Positions 9,686-19,416 of a stretch of DNA of 64,000 bases are shown piece after piece; position 1 is the first letter of the stretch, and each line of letters begins with the position of its first letter. The notes under the pieces were generated by a model. It was not told the origin of the DNA. It saw only the letters and a list, made by a program, of their open reading frames with translations, and did not search any database. A program made the position numbers and the translations under genes. The DNA lies in NCBI GenBank assembly GCA_905178155.1, contig CAJINV010000022.1, forward strand, positions 793,172 through 857,171, written 5' to 3'. The stretch is from Amoebophrya sp. A120 (taxonomy: Eukaryota; Sar; Dinophyceae; Syndiniales; Amoebophryaceae).

Positions 9686-10353
9686 TACGACAGTGTTAGA
9701 ATCTCAGCCACTCATTGAGCGATTTTTCGATCCCGGAACAACACCGCGAAAAGAAACTTATGCATCTGCAGTTGTCGAAAGAAGGATTTGATTTTTTTTT
9801 TTTGTTTTTGGTTTTTTCGTTTTTCCTGTGCTGATGTGAAGACGTTGAGAGCTGTCGGAACGGTTCAATCTACATCAATTTTTGGTCGATGCACTGCCCT
9901 ACCGTGAGCTACTTTAAGCGGCAGACCTTCTTCATCTCAGCTTCGCAAAACCTCAAAACCCTATTTCGATTGTGCGATGTTGTTTTTTGTTTCTCTGACA
10001 TCAGAATTCTTTTTTGTTAGCAAACGTGAAGATTGTATTTGTAATGCGAAACAGCAACTTTTTCCAAAAATACAACCACGTGAAAGATGGAGAGAAGACA
10101 AATAACAAAATAATAATAAAGCAAAATAGAACCGTAGAACGTTGACACTGTGTTGCTGCGGACCCAAAGATGATTTTTCGACTGCGTCGTCGATGAACAT
10201 CAGTTTTTAATTTTTTCAAAAAATTGCTTTTGTCTTGCAAATTCGATGCACTTTGGCATCTTGGTACAGCAGAGCTCTTTTTTCCTCTTCGCCATCATCT
10301 TCTTTCACCACCATTACAAATTCCACACCCGGCATGTGTGGGCAGTTATGCTT
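9686..10353. repeat. Right copy of ~670-bp direct repeat
   Basis: Matches 1905-2576. Its left edge abuts retroelement sequence and its right edge continues directly into the rest of gene Y, making this the native right context. Near identity of the copies implies a recent insertion. Confidence 0.85.
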
Positions 10354-10795
10354 ATTTTTGATCAGGCAAAGGAAGAACGGTTCCTCATTCTTTGGAAATT
10401 GGCACACTCCACCTCTTCTCGATATCGTAAGGGAAAATCCCCCCTCCCCATATTGAAAAGGTAGATCTCAGAAAATTTGCAATGCTGATTTGCGACCTCA
10501 AATCGTCTCTGTCTTGCAAGAACGCAACTCCACAGTCTCCGCCGCATCCTGCAGGCGGTTTGTGATGCTGGTGGCCCTACAGACTAGACGTTTGCCATGC
10601 TCAGCGCCTACTTAGCCCAAAACATCTCTACTCAGTCTTGGCATGGGCCTGCAGTCCTCTCCAGCAAGATAAATCTGATAGATTTGTGTACCCAAATCCA
10701 GCATCAGAAGCCTCGTTTTGATATGGGGAGGGGGGATTTTTTCTTTTGATACTCGACCTACAAAAGCACAAAAGGTTCGAAAAGTGTCTCTTTAA
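10246..10795 (+). CDS. Small membrane-like protein split by an introner (gene Y)
   Basis: Exons 10246-10422 and 10757-10795 give 71 aa ending TAA. The frame crosses the family B introner at 10423-10751 exactly when one copy of its duplication CTCGA is kept. Residues about 8-22 form a hydrophobic, Phe-rich segment (Ser-Ser-Phe-Phe-Leu-Phe-Ala-Ile-Ile), followed by a His cluster, so a single membrane span is plausible. The first 36 codons are duplicated at 2469-2576. No family is recognised. A longer 5' end is possible. Confidence 0.5.
10423..10751 (+). mobile_element. Introner, family B
   Basis: Inverted ends around AAAATCCCCCCTCCCCATAT and its complement; ends in GATA. Flanked by a perfect duplication CTCGA (10418-10422 and 10752-10756). 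Confidence 0.9.
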
Positions 10796-11384
10796 GTTTA
10801 CTGAGGGCTTTCTAGACTGTCAAGGTACCACTACTTCGCCGCACAACCTAGAAAAAGCAAGAAATAGAAGAAAAAGCTTCTACCAGGAGACTAGCCGATA
10901 GATAAAAGCTAAAGTAGTATTATTGATAGTGCAATAGCACCATCGCAGCGAGAAGAAAAACGCACCTAGAGAAGTAAGACGCACCAGCGTGATTTAATAC
11001 CGCCCTATCGGTGCAGGTGGTGGAATTTACTTTCTTGCAATAGTGCCACGAGCATTAATAGGAATGAGTACTATCTCTTTTTACGCCAACTGGTGACTAG
11101 CAGGAGCTGCTCGACTACTTCTACTCCAGCACTAAATTGTTATTTGAATTGTCTAAAAAAAGCACCGATTATAGACATCGACTTTATCTGCGCGTCGAAG
11201 TAAGAAAGATACCTCACAGCTCGGTGCGGCCTTCTGACACCAAGTGTTTCAGTTTCTACATTATACTTCTGTCCCGGGATAATTTTACATCGAGTTTGCG
11301 AAAAAACAGCGCGCACCCAGAAGCACGGTACTAGGTGAGAAAGAAGAGGCGAACACTGGCAGTGCATATTTTTGCAACGAAAAA
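10796..11384. other. Intergenic between gene Y and the introner-rich gene
   Basis: AT-rich, with no coding signal and no recognisable promoter motif. It is the presumed 5' region of the gene starting at 11385. Confidence 0.5.
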
Positions 11385-14300
11385 ATGGCCGATCGTCGCT
11401 CCCTCCCCCTAACGCTGTCAAGCACAACATCCCCGACAATTCCGCCTTTCATCCAGCTGCTGCCAGGACATGCTATGGGGTTCTCGAGCGTGACACTCAT
11501 CTGAGCATGACAAATTATCTAGCGACCGCTGAGATTCTTAGCGGTCGTTAGATAATTTGTTATGCGAAATTACCATCAGCGTCCACACACGCATAATAAA
11601 AGCGCCTTCGCATGACAAACCTCGAAAAGACCAAAGAGCATAGAGATCTGCTCCAGGTTTGACTTTTTACTGCGAGAAGTGCAAGCGCCCTCGCCTCCTT
11701 TCACTTTTGCTATTTTTGCATCTTCAGATCACGCATTCATGTGATTAGCTGAGAATGTGTTAACGGTTGAAAATCCCATACATGCGACGCATCCTAACTA
11801 TGGCTTTTCTCCCAGTGACTGCAGACCTGCCACGGACCCCTTGTATGGCGTCCCCGGAAAAGTGGAGTCGCACCGGGACCTCTTGCGGCTGCTCAAGGAC
11901 AATACCTACAGGTCTTAGGGTGTTTACTTTACTTTTCGCTTTAGGTAGTTTTATTCAAACTTCCCTTTGGGATTTTTCTTTCTTTAGGTAGAAGTTTTCG
12001 CTTGTCTCTTTCAGCACTGGAATACTTTTATTTTTGTATGAACTCTCTGACTATACCTCCAGGACCCACCCGCGTGGGTGCATTCTGTCGGCCGTAGACG
12101 GCACGGTGCTCGAAGCCCAGGAAGGGTGGATATCAAATGCAAAAATGTCTGGGTCTGGAAGATTTCGGGATTTGTGATGCATATTTTGTATGATCCATGA
12201 TGCATGTAATGCATGATCTAGCATCACAGATTTTTAGAGGGCTCCCTAGTGCCTATTCCGCATGAGAAATTCCCTCTCCGCGTAACACAAACTGGACTCC
12301 TGTTGCTGGTCACGCAATACAGATTTTTTTGAAATTCAAAGACAGCATGACAAGTTGCAGTCTTCCAGACCCAGACATTTTTGCATTTGATACTGGAAGA
12401 AGCTGTACAATATTGCGGACGGGGAAGACCCATATCAAATGTGAAAATGTCTGGGTCTGGAAGCTTGTAATGCTGAGGGAGTTAGAATGTGGAGGCCACA
12501 AATGATGGTTTAGCATGACAAGTTTCTGAGCTCCCAAGTCTTGCCTATTCCGCATGACAAACTGCATTTTTGCATCACAGAAAAATAGGGCCTTTGGGTA
12601 ACGCTCATGACAGACTTAAGAGTCTTGCTAGCCTAGCATGACAAACCTTGCACTTTTCCAGACCCAGACATTTTTACAATCCATAACCCAAGGGGCCGGC
12701 CAATTAAGGACGTTTGCGCGGTGCAAGCAAACGGCGGCGGCCCGCAATGGGACAACGGGCTGAGGGAGTTTCTGCAAAATCCGGCGGGGGACCGATGGGA
12801 GGGTATCCTGAGTAAAAATGTACCCACACCAGAGTCAGGATGGGGATTTTGCAACACAAACCTAGGAGTTTTGTGAGTCACGCATGACAAGTTGCACTCT
12901 GCAGTGTAGTGCAGGTTAGCAAGTGCAGCCGCATCACAGATTCATCTGCTCATCCTGTTCACAGCATCACAAATTCCAAAACACGGTTGGAAGTGGCTCT
13001 CATGCGGATGCGCATTATAAGTCTTCCTGTCTTTGCAAATATGCATTACAACTCTGGTGTGGGTACGTTTTTACTCAGGATAGAGGGCGTTCCGGTGTCT
13101 ATCACATCAAACGGGGAGATCAAGACCGTCTATGTCCGCCGGCCTCTTTATGCAGGCGTCAGGTTTGAAATGGACAAAGTTGAAATGATGATTTGTCATT
13201 CATAAAATGCAAGGCATGAAGTGCCTGCCTTGCCGGAACAGCAAGTGAGGCCAATTCCGAGCCTGTTTGATGGGGTTTGAAATATATAGAGCTGCTAAAG
13301 TAGCATGACAAAAGCAGTCTTTTGTCCCCCAAACAGCATAGCACATTGGACTCCGGTCTTGAAAAACCCTAAACCCTAAATTTGTCATGCAACCCCTGAT
13401 AAGTGGGCTTTCGAGTGGTGTCGGTTGTATGCATGACAAACTATTTCAACTTTGACGATTTCGGTCCTGACACTCCCATACTTTGGTGTTCGAGCTCAAA
13501 AATGGTCCGCCGGGGCTGAACGAACAGTGGGAGATGCAAACGCTCGGTGTATTCTGAGTAAAAACGCTCCCACCCCAGAGTTGTCATGCAAATCTGCATG
13601 CCAAAAAAGTTCCCCATGCCGAACCCCATGAGAAGCATTCTCTAGTCGTGTTTGGGAATTTGGGATGCTAGAATCAGCATGATATGCATATCTGTGATGC
13701 CTTTGAACTAGCTAAACAGGATTACGCTACGAGGACAAACTTGTCATGCGAAACAACCAAAGCTGGTGGATTTGTATAAAGCAGATTTATTCGCATCTTG
13801 ACTGTAGTGTGGGTCTGACGTTTTTCCTCAGGATACGGTGATGGGGAGACTTTGCTGTTTCGGAATCAACGCGTGCTGCCAGTGGGGCACCCGAAGTTTG
13901 CGGAGGGTGCGCAGATGGCGATCAAGCTCTCGGTCCTGACCGCGCGAGACCCCTTCGGCACACAGCCACTGGATTTTTTTCTCGAGCCGTATCAAATGTA
14001 AAAATGTCTGGGTCTGGAAGAATTCATGTTTGTCATGCTTGTCTGGCATGACTCTTAAATCTGTCATGCACGTTACCCAAGAGCTCCGTTTTTCTGTGAT
14101 GCAGAAGGGCAGTTTGTCATATGCAGAATAGGTAACACCTAGGAGCTCAGAAACTTGTCATGCTGAGCCAGCATTTGTAGCCTCATCATGAGACGCCAAC
14201 CAGCATCACAAGTTTCCAGACATCCAGGGATTTTTACTTTTGATAAGCCGATCCCCAGCACGATCGCGGTGGCCAGTCCACCGCTCTGTATCCTGAGTAA

Positions 14301-16315
14301 AAACGTACCCACCCCAGAGCTGTAATGCAAATTTGCAAAGACAGGAAGACTTGTAATGCGCATCCCCATGAGAGCCATTTCCAATTGTGTTTTGGAATTT
14401 GTGATGCTGTGAACAGGATGAGCAGATGAATCTGTGACGCGGCTGCACTTGCTACCCTGCACTACACTGCATAGCGCAACTTGTCATGCGTGACTCACAA
14501 AACTCCTGGGTTTGTGTTGCAAAATCCCCATCCTGACTCTGGTGTGGGTACGTTTTCACTCAGGATACTCTACGTCGAAAATTTACTGTACCGCGAGTCC
14601 TTCTATGCATTGCAAAAGTATCATCGTACTTGTAGTAAAATTGCAATCATGCAGGACTAATCTAATCGCACTTCGCATGACAAAGAGATTTTATTTGTCA
14701 TTTTAAGCTAGTTTTTTGCAATGTAAAAATCACCACCAGTACGCTCATACTTTTTCCTTTCATACCTTCCTGTGCAATCCTATGGAATTAATCTCAAACC
14801 TTACATTATCAGCTGCTATATGACTTGTTATGCAAAATTACCGTCAAGATCTACATGATCAAGCTGCTTCGCATGACAAGTTCTACAAGAGACAAACAGC
14901 ATGGAAATCCATGCCAAATCTGTAGTGCGGCGGGTGCAACAACCTTCCCCTTTTCCTTTCGCTTCTCTTGCATATACAAATTCATGTAACAGTTGAGAAT
15001 GTAACGTGGGACGAGAACTGCATAAACGTCGACTGGCACACGGCCGTGCTGGCGAATACTATCCTCGATTTACGCCGCCAGGGCCGCTTGGTAAGTCTTC
15101 CATTTTGCTGGTTTTAGGTCGTCTTTATTTGCTGTCCCGACCGCCCCAGGTCGGTGTGAACAGAACATCTTCATGACTTTATTCGTTTTGTCTATGTGGT
15201 GGACCTTTCGTGATGTCCACCGTAATCAAGAATTCGGTTGTGATTAGCAAGACAAAGAAATAAGTGGCTAGATTCTACCGAAGCCCCCATCTTTGCCGCT
15301 AGGTTCCAGCAATAGCATCACAAATTGGCCAAAGGATCAACCTAACGATCAAAACCACCAGCAAGATCAACCAGCAAGATCAACCAGCAAGATCAACCAG
15401 CAAGATCAATCAATACATATTTGACAATCAAGAGCAGTAGCCTTTCTTCCAAGAATAGTACTTATGTTTATGTGGTGAGGTCTTCACTACGGACGCTATA
15501 GAAGTCTGGCGGATTTTATTTTGGAAACCGGTAAATAAAACACAAGAATAACATCGACAGGCGAGGGGCAATGCGATGTCGATGGTCACGCGTCCGAACG
15601 CCGGCTATCCAATGCAAAAATGTCTGGGTCTGGAACAAAGCAACTTGTCATGCTAAATCTGAATCATGTAAAAATCTGTGTTGCATGATTACCAAAAGCT
15701 GTCCACTTTTGACTTGAGCAAGAGGCAGTTTCTCATGCAGGATACGCATGATAGAACTCTCACCGAATCTGTCATGCGAGGTCCCGCATTCCAGACCTCA
15801 TGGGTCATGGAAAACCTGCATGACAAGTCTGGCATTCTTCCAGACATCCAGGGATTTTTGCAATCCATACCGGCGTCCTCGCTACAATTGCTGAAGAGGA
15901 TGCGTCGACTATGGAGAGGAAAAATCCCCCCTCCCCATATTGAAAAGGTATGTTTCCGAAAATTTGTGTTGCTGATTTGAGGGCACAAATCACATCTGTC
16001 TTGCAAGAAGACAAGGGCAGAAGCTTCCTTCCCATTGTGGAAGCGATTTGTCATGCTGTTGGGCCTAAAGGTCAGCCGTTTGCCATGCTGAGCAACTAGG
16101 CCCATACGCCCCTACCTAGCCTGGGGCTCTGGCCGCAATGCCTCTCTGCAATACAAAGCTGATTTGTGTACACAAATATAGCATCAGAAATTCCGTTTTG
16201 ATATGGAAAGGGGGGACTTTTCCTTTCGATATCGACCGTGGCGCCAGACCACGGGATGAATAGCGATTACTTCGATGATACGCCGGGCGGCAACTACAAC
16301 AGTCCAATGTACTAG
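11385..16315 (+). CDS. Unknown protein, 12 introners in ~1.1 kb of coding sequence
   Basis: Starts at ATG 11385 (Met-Ala-Asp-Arg-Arg-Ser). Exons: 11385-11487, 11755-11911, 12063-12130, 12398-12432, 12691-12803, 13088-~13156, ~13475-13549, 13841-13989, 14251-14288, 14573-14603, 14770-14797, 14999-15090, 15561-15605, 15875-15909 and 16237-16315 (TAG). Two introns are ordinary (11912-12062 and 15091-15560, GT-AG); twelve are introners of families A, B, C, D, E and F. Phases agree at every junction except the family E one (~13157-13474), whose exact ends I could not fix. The product is about 365 aa, without signal peptide or membrane span; it includes Asn-Gly-Gly-Gly-Pro-Gln-Trp and, near the C-terminus, Trp-Asp-Glu-Asn-Cys. 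No family is recognised. The next gene begins 3 nt after the stop, in the same frame. Confidence 0.75.
11488..11754 (+). mobile_element. Introner, family F (divergent)
   Basis: Ends resemble the family F repeat GTTACATTCTCAACTG, imperfectly on the left. Contains a strong inverted repeat 'aaattatctagcgaccgctgaga'/'cttagcggtcgttagataattt' at about 11512-11562. Splicing as in the other F copies, just after 'gaga', keeps the frame. Confidence 0.6.
12131..12392 (+). mobile_element. Introner, family A
   Basis: TATCAAATG...CATTTGATA with full family A inverted ends. Flanks GTGGA (12126-12130) and CTGGA (12393-12397): a 5-bp duplication with one mismatch. Confidence 0.9.
12433..12685 (-). mobile_element. 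Introner, family A, inverted relative to neighbours
   Basis: Family A ends; the interior matches the reverse complement of the copies at 13990 and 29491. Perfect duplication ACCCA (12428-12432 and 12686-12690). The host frame is restored on removal. Confidence 0.9.
12804..13082 (+). mobile_element. Introner, family C
   Basis: TATCCTGAGTAAAAATGTACCC at the left and the complementary end at the right, closing CAGGATA. Duplication GAGGG (12799-12803 and 13083-13087). Confidence 0.9.
13157..13474 (+). mobile_element. Introner-like element, family E (boundaries approximate)
   Basis: Inverted ends sharing GTCAGG, GAAAT and CAAAGTTGAAAT in register. Interior carries 'gcatgaca' motifs as in other introners, and two telomere-like units 'ccctaaa' near 13365-13380. 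No clear 5-bp duplication found. Confidence 0.55.
13550..13835 (+). mobile_element. Introner, family C
   Basis: TATTCTGAGTAAAAACGCTCCC ... CCTCAGGATA. Duplication CGGTG (13545-13549 and 13836-13840). Removal restores Leu-Gly-Asp-Gly-Glu. Confidence 0.9.
13990..14245 (+). mobile_element. Introner, family A
   Basis: TATCAAATG...TTTTGATA. The right end is the 'cagacatccaggga' subtype. Perfect duplication AGCCG (13985-13989 and 14246-14250). The interior is nearly identical to the copy at 29491-29745. Confidence 0.9.
14289..14567 (-). mobile_element. Introner, family C, inverted copy of 12804-13082
   Basis: Interior is the reverse complement of the C element at 12804, with small differences. 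Flanks CTCTG/CTCTA (one mismatch). Both orientations sit in the same gene and both must be removed. Confidence 0.9.
14604..14764 (+). mobile_element. Introner, family D
   Basis: TATGCATTGCAAAAGTATC...TACGCTCATAC...CATA. Perfect duplication CCTTC (14599-14603 and 14765-14769). At 161 bp it is among the smallest copies. Confidence 0.85.
14798..14998 (+). mobile_element. Introner, family F
   Basis: Inverted ends TTACATTATCAGCTG and CAGTTGAGAATGTAA. The frame requires the downstream exon to start inside the right repeat, at 'ATGTAACG', which then encodes the end of Asn-Val-Thr. Coordinates give the inferred intron, not the full repeat. Confidence 0.7.
15091..15560 (+). other. Ordinary intron with a 13-bp tandem repeat
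   Basis: GTAAGT donor and 'catcgacag' acceptor, phase 0. Contains about four direct copies of 'aagatcaaccagc' at 15358-15410. No introner ends. Confidence 0.7.
15606..15869 (+). mobile_element. Introner, family A
   Basis: TATCCAATGCAAAAATGTC...TTGCAATCCATA, right end of the 'ccagacatccaggga' subtype. Perfect duplication CCGGC (15601-15605 and 15870-15874). Confidence 0.9.
15910..16231 (+). mobile_element. Introner, family B
   Basis: TATGGAGAGGAAAAATCCCC...TTTCGATA. Perfect duplication TCGAC (15905-15909 and 16232-16236). Confidence 0.9.
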
Positions 16316-16318
16316 ACG

Positions 16319-17088
16319 ATGCACAGCAAGTCAGAAGCTGACGAGGGAAGTAGTATTAAAGCAGATATAGAACAAAAGAGAACCCGAATTAGTCCTCTAC
16401 TTCAAGAAATGTCTACTGAGCTAAGGTTACTTTCGGACAAGATCGGAGACGAGGCGATATTGTAAGGAAAAATCCCCCCTCCCCATATCGAAAAGGCACG
16501 GCCCAGAAAATTTATCATGCTGATTTGTGACCTCAAATCGTCTCTGTCTTGCAAGAACGCAACCGCGCAGGCTCTGCCGCACTCTGTTGGCGGTTTGTGA
16601 TGCTGTTGGCCCTACAGACTACACGTTTGCCATGCTCAGCGCCTAGCTCAAAGCTTCCCACTTCGGGCTTAGTATAAGCCTGCCGCACTCTCCAGCAAGA
16701 CAAATCGGATTTGTGTACGCAAATCCAGCATCAGAAACTTCGTTTTGATATGGGGAGGGGGGATTTTTCCTTTTGATAGGCGAACTGCGTGCGTCATTCA
16801 ACCTGTTTCATCCAGGAACAAAAATTTGGTTTCTTTCATTATGGCCTTCTCAAATGTTACATTCTCAACTGTTGCGTGAATTGTGATGCAATTTTAGGAA
16901 AAGCTAAAGCAAAAGAAGGGAGCTTGCGCCTCTCGCATTACAAAATAATTAGCACAGATTTCAATGCTGTTTAGCCTTTCAAAAGATTGTCGTGCGCAGT
17001 AGCTTCATCGTGTGGATGCTGATGTGCATTTTGCATGACAAATCATGTGACAGTTGAGAATGTAACGCTTGAGAGCCCCATATTCTAG
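16319..17088 (+). CDS. Small unknown protein, two introners, 3 nt downstream and in frame with previous gene
   Basis: Exons 16319-16457, 16784-16852 and 17060-17088 give 78 aa from ATG to TAG. The first exon is charged and helix-prone (Lys-Ser-Glu-Ala-Asp-Glu; Leu-Leu-Gln-Glu-Met); the second contains Thr-Cys-Phe-Ile-Gln-Glu. The family B introner leaves one GGCGA duplication; the family F introner contributes Asn-Val-Thr at its junction. The ATG lies three bases after the upstream TAG, in the same frame, so this may be a C-terminal extension reached by readthrough, a second cistron, or a gene whose 5' end is made by trans-splicing at the AG of that TAG. Confidence 0.6.
16458..16778 (+). mobile_element. 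Introner, family B
   Basis: TATTGTAAGGAAAAATCCCC...CCTTTTGATA. Perfect duplication GGCGA (16453-16457 and 16779-16783). Interior very close to the copy at 10423. Confidence 0.9.
16853..17059 (+). mobile_element. Introner, family F
   Basis: Inverted ends TTACATTCTCAACTG and CAGTTGAGAATGTAA, perfect over 15 bp. As at 14798, the exon resumes after 'gaga' inside the right repeat. Coordinates give the inferred intron. Confidence 0.75.
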
Positions 17089-18772
17089 AACATGACTAGG
17101 CTTCCTATCTTGAAAACTGATTTCGTCCGAGGAACGCACTTTTACTTAATGATCATTTCATTTTACTTAAATGTAAAAAGCGAAATCGTTGGCACGAGAA
17201 GAAGCAGAGACGTAGATGTTCATGTTATGCAATTTTCATTTTAGTTTCTCAATGAAGTCAAGAATCAAGAAATAGCTCTAAAGGAAAAGATGAAATAATT
17301 TCATTTCCTTTAATCGAAGAAAGAGTACGTAGATAGTTAGAAATACCAGAATCGAAGAAACAATCACCAACCCGATAATCGTATTTATTATAAATGTCTA
17401 GATGATTACACACCCCAATTCTGCCTCCGAAATCTCCATGAAAGGAGGAAGAGCAACTAAATAGGGTCTCAGAATGGAGCATGAGCTCGAAGAACAACTG
17501 CTGAATAAATGAGATCGAAAATTCACACTATTTACGACGGATGTGTGCGTTTTCAACAAGGCGATGACAACCACACGAGATTGATCGTTGGATGCAAGTA
17601 TTACTCCCTTCCTACTATGTTTTTCGACCCGTCAGTTCTTAACAGCTCTCGAAACAAGAAGTCTAAACTACAAGAACTCCCCAAGTTTAAAATCGCATTT
17701 AGCAAGTTGATGTTTTAGAAAGGTTTCAAAATGAAGGAAAAAAAAACGTGACGAAAAAGAGGAAGAAAAGTGGGACCAGCAGGATTATCCTGGCTCTTGT
17801 TCCCCCGACTGCATGACAGACTGGAAGCAATTTTCGTATCGCGCCGTATTCTGTAGAACTCGGTCGTGAAGAGGGTGCTCGGTACTCATGCCGGAAATTT
17901 CTCGTGAATGTGCGCGAGTTTGACGGTACACGGTCCTATCGGTCTGACCGCAGAAAGCAGTAACTTAGTACCTTGCTCTACTTCGTGCGCACTTTCTATC
18001 TATATATTTGTTTACACTTGTTTACTCACGCGACTCTCGTTTACATGTTGCTCATGACAAGTTGCTTTTGATTTTGCCACTGAGTTTGTGCTGTGGCGCA
18101 TGTGGGCAGTTTTACCGGCAAGGAATCTGTAATGCTGAAAATCAAAAGTCCCTTCACTTTGCGATGTAAGTAACTTTGATGAACGACGACCAGTAAGAAA
18201 TTAGTGTGCTGAGATTTATTCGAGAATTTCGATATTCGCCAGCGCTGTAGACCGACGTGGTTTGGGGAGAAAAATATCATAGATTAGTGAAAAACGAAGA
18301 GTAAAAATTGTCAACCCTTAAGAGCACGGTGCGTGACGCGGGAGGTTCTGAAGACCTTTTTGACGTAGTAGCAGTACCGATAAGTCGTGAAATACGGTCG
18401 CTGAAACTCGTCTCTACTTCCGATGCTGGAAATAACGATAGCATATATTATATATTGCTGTTAGCGTAGAAAAAAATCTACTGCACGGAAATAGAATGTG
18501 AATGATCATAAATTTTAAATCAAAAAAGTTGCGTTTCCTCCAGCTTCAGTTGTCAACGTACAAATACGATTTTTTTCCCGTGTCTTATCGAATACACAAA
18601 ATTATACACAGGAAGACGACTAAGAGGAAAACTCAGTACGAATCTCTCGGTCTCGAAAAGTCGTGTCTATCCGAATAGTATAGAGAAGGATTTTGTCTTT
18701 GATTTTCATCACGGAATAGAGTGTCTATCGGGAAAGTAGTAGTAGAGAAGGATCTTCAACATCACTATCATC
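17089..18772. other. Intergenic, AT-rich
   Basis: No convincing gene. A recurrent motif lies at 17741-17776 (see 19801-19880). Around 18040-18150 there are scattered 'catgacaag' and 'gtaatgctga' words typical of introners but no complete ends, possibly a decayed copy. Confidence 0.5.
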
Positions 18773-19416
18773 ATGTCAAAGTCCAACGATACGGTACGCA
18801 CGGAAGCGGAGTGGCGCAAAATGGTGCAAGATGGAGCCGGTGGGCGAGGTACTACGAGTTTCTAAACAAGACTTGAGAGGGGTTTTCTTTTTGGGGTGTC
18901 ACTTCTTCAATTCGTGTTGTCTAGGAGCATCACTATCTTACAGGAACAGGCACAGGATCTTCAAACATTATCTATAAGAAACAGCAACAGGAACACAGGA
19001 TCAAACATTATCTATAAGAAACAGGAACAGGATGCAGGATTCCCCCTATGAAATCTCCCAACCACCTTTCCCCAATCACCGCCCTTATTCCTTCAGGTAA
19101 CAAAATCCGGGGCACCTACCAACAGGTTTGGAACGGTACGCGCGGCCGTACTGCGAGCGGTCTTTACAAATCGGATTTGATGATGAACGCCGAGGGCAAA
19201 ATCGTCAGCAAAAAGCGTTCGAAGGCTGGGAAAAAGAAGTTCGCGGGCTGGCACAAGGCTTGCGCGAAGGCCAAGCAAAAGCTGGACGTCGGGAAAAAAG
19301 GCCGGGACTTTGTGCCTATCGGTGGAGTGAGTCGAGATGGCAAGAAGCTCCTCAAGGAGGCGAAACAGGAGTACACGAAAATCAAGGCGATGAAGGTAAA
19401 GAAGGGGAAGAAATAG
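18773..19416 (+). CDS. Dinoflagellate/viral nucleoprotein (DVNP)
   Basis: Exons 18773-18848 and 19097-19416, joined by a GT-AG intron (18849-19096), give a basic 131-aa protein ending TAG. The conserved core is clear: Val-Trp-Asn-Gly-Thr-Arg, then Thr-Ala-Ser-Gly-Leu then Lys-Ser-Asp-Leu, then Lys-Ile-Val-Ser-Lys-Lys-Arg, and Trp-His-Lys-Ala in a lysine-rich helix before Phe-Val-Pro-Ile-Gly-Gly. These proteins bind and compact nuclear DNA in dinoflagellates in place of bulk histone chromatin and resemble proteins of algal large DNA viruses. The N-terminus carries a short acidic/neutral lead and the C-terminus a Lys-rich tail (Lys-Val-Lys-Lys-Gly-Lys-Lys). The intron phase (Gly codon split after its first base) supports the join. 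The clearest functional call in the window. Confidence 0.9.
18931..19030. repeat. Short tandem repeats in the DVNP intron
   Basis: Copies of 'aacattatctataagaaaca' and 'aggaacaggcacaggat' alternate at about 18951-19035. No introner ends. Confidence 0.6.

Noticed and set aside
1-16231. Regular repeats with spacers, superficially like a CRISPR array
   Set aside because: The repeats are inverted pairs bounding 150-330-bp units with target duplications in split eukaryotic genes, not short direct repeats with unique spacers.
11385-16315. General stop-codon reassignment
   Set aside because: Reconstructed exons have no internal TAA/TAG/TGA, Gln is encoded by CAA/CAG, and DVNP and the large genes end at ordinary stops; only one in-frame TAG is ambiguous.
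17509-17718. 69-aa plus-strand frame
   Set aside because: Short, AT-rich and isolated, with no flanking splice sites or similarity to anything known.
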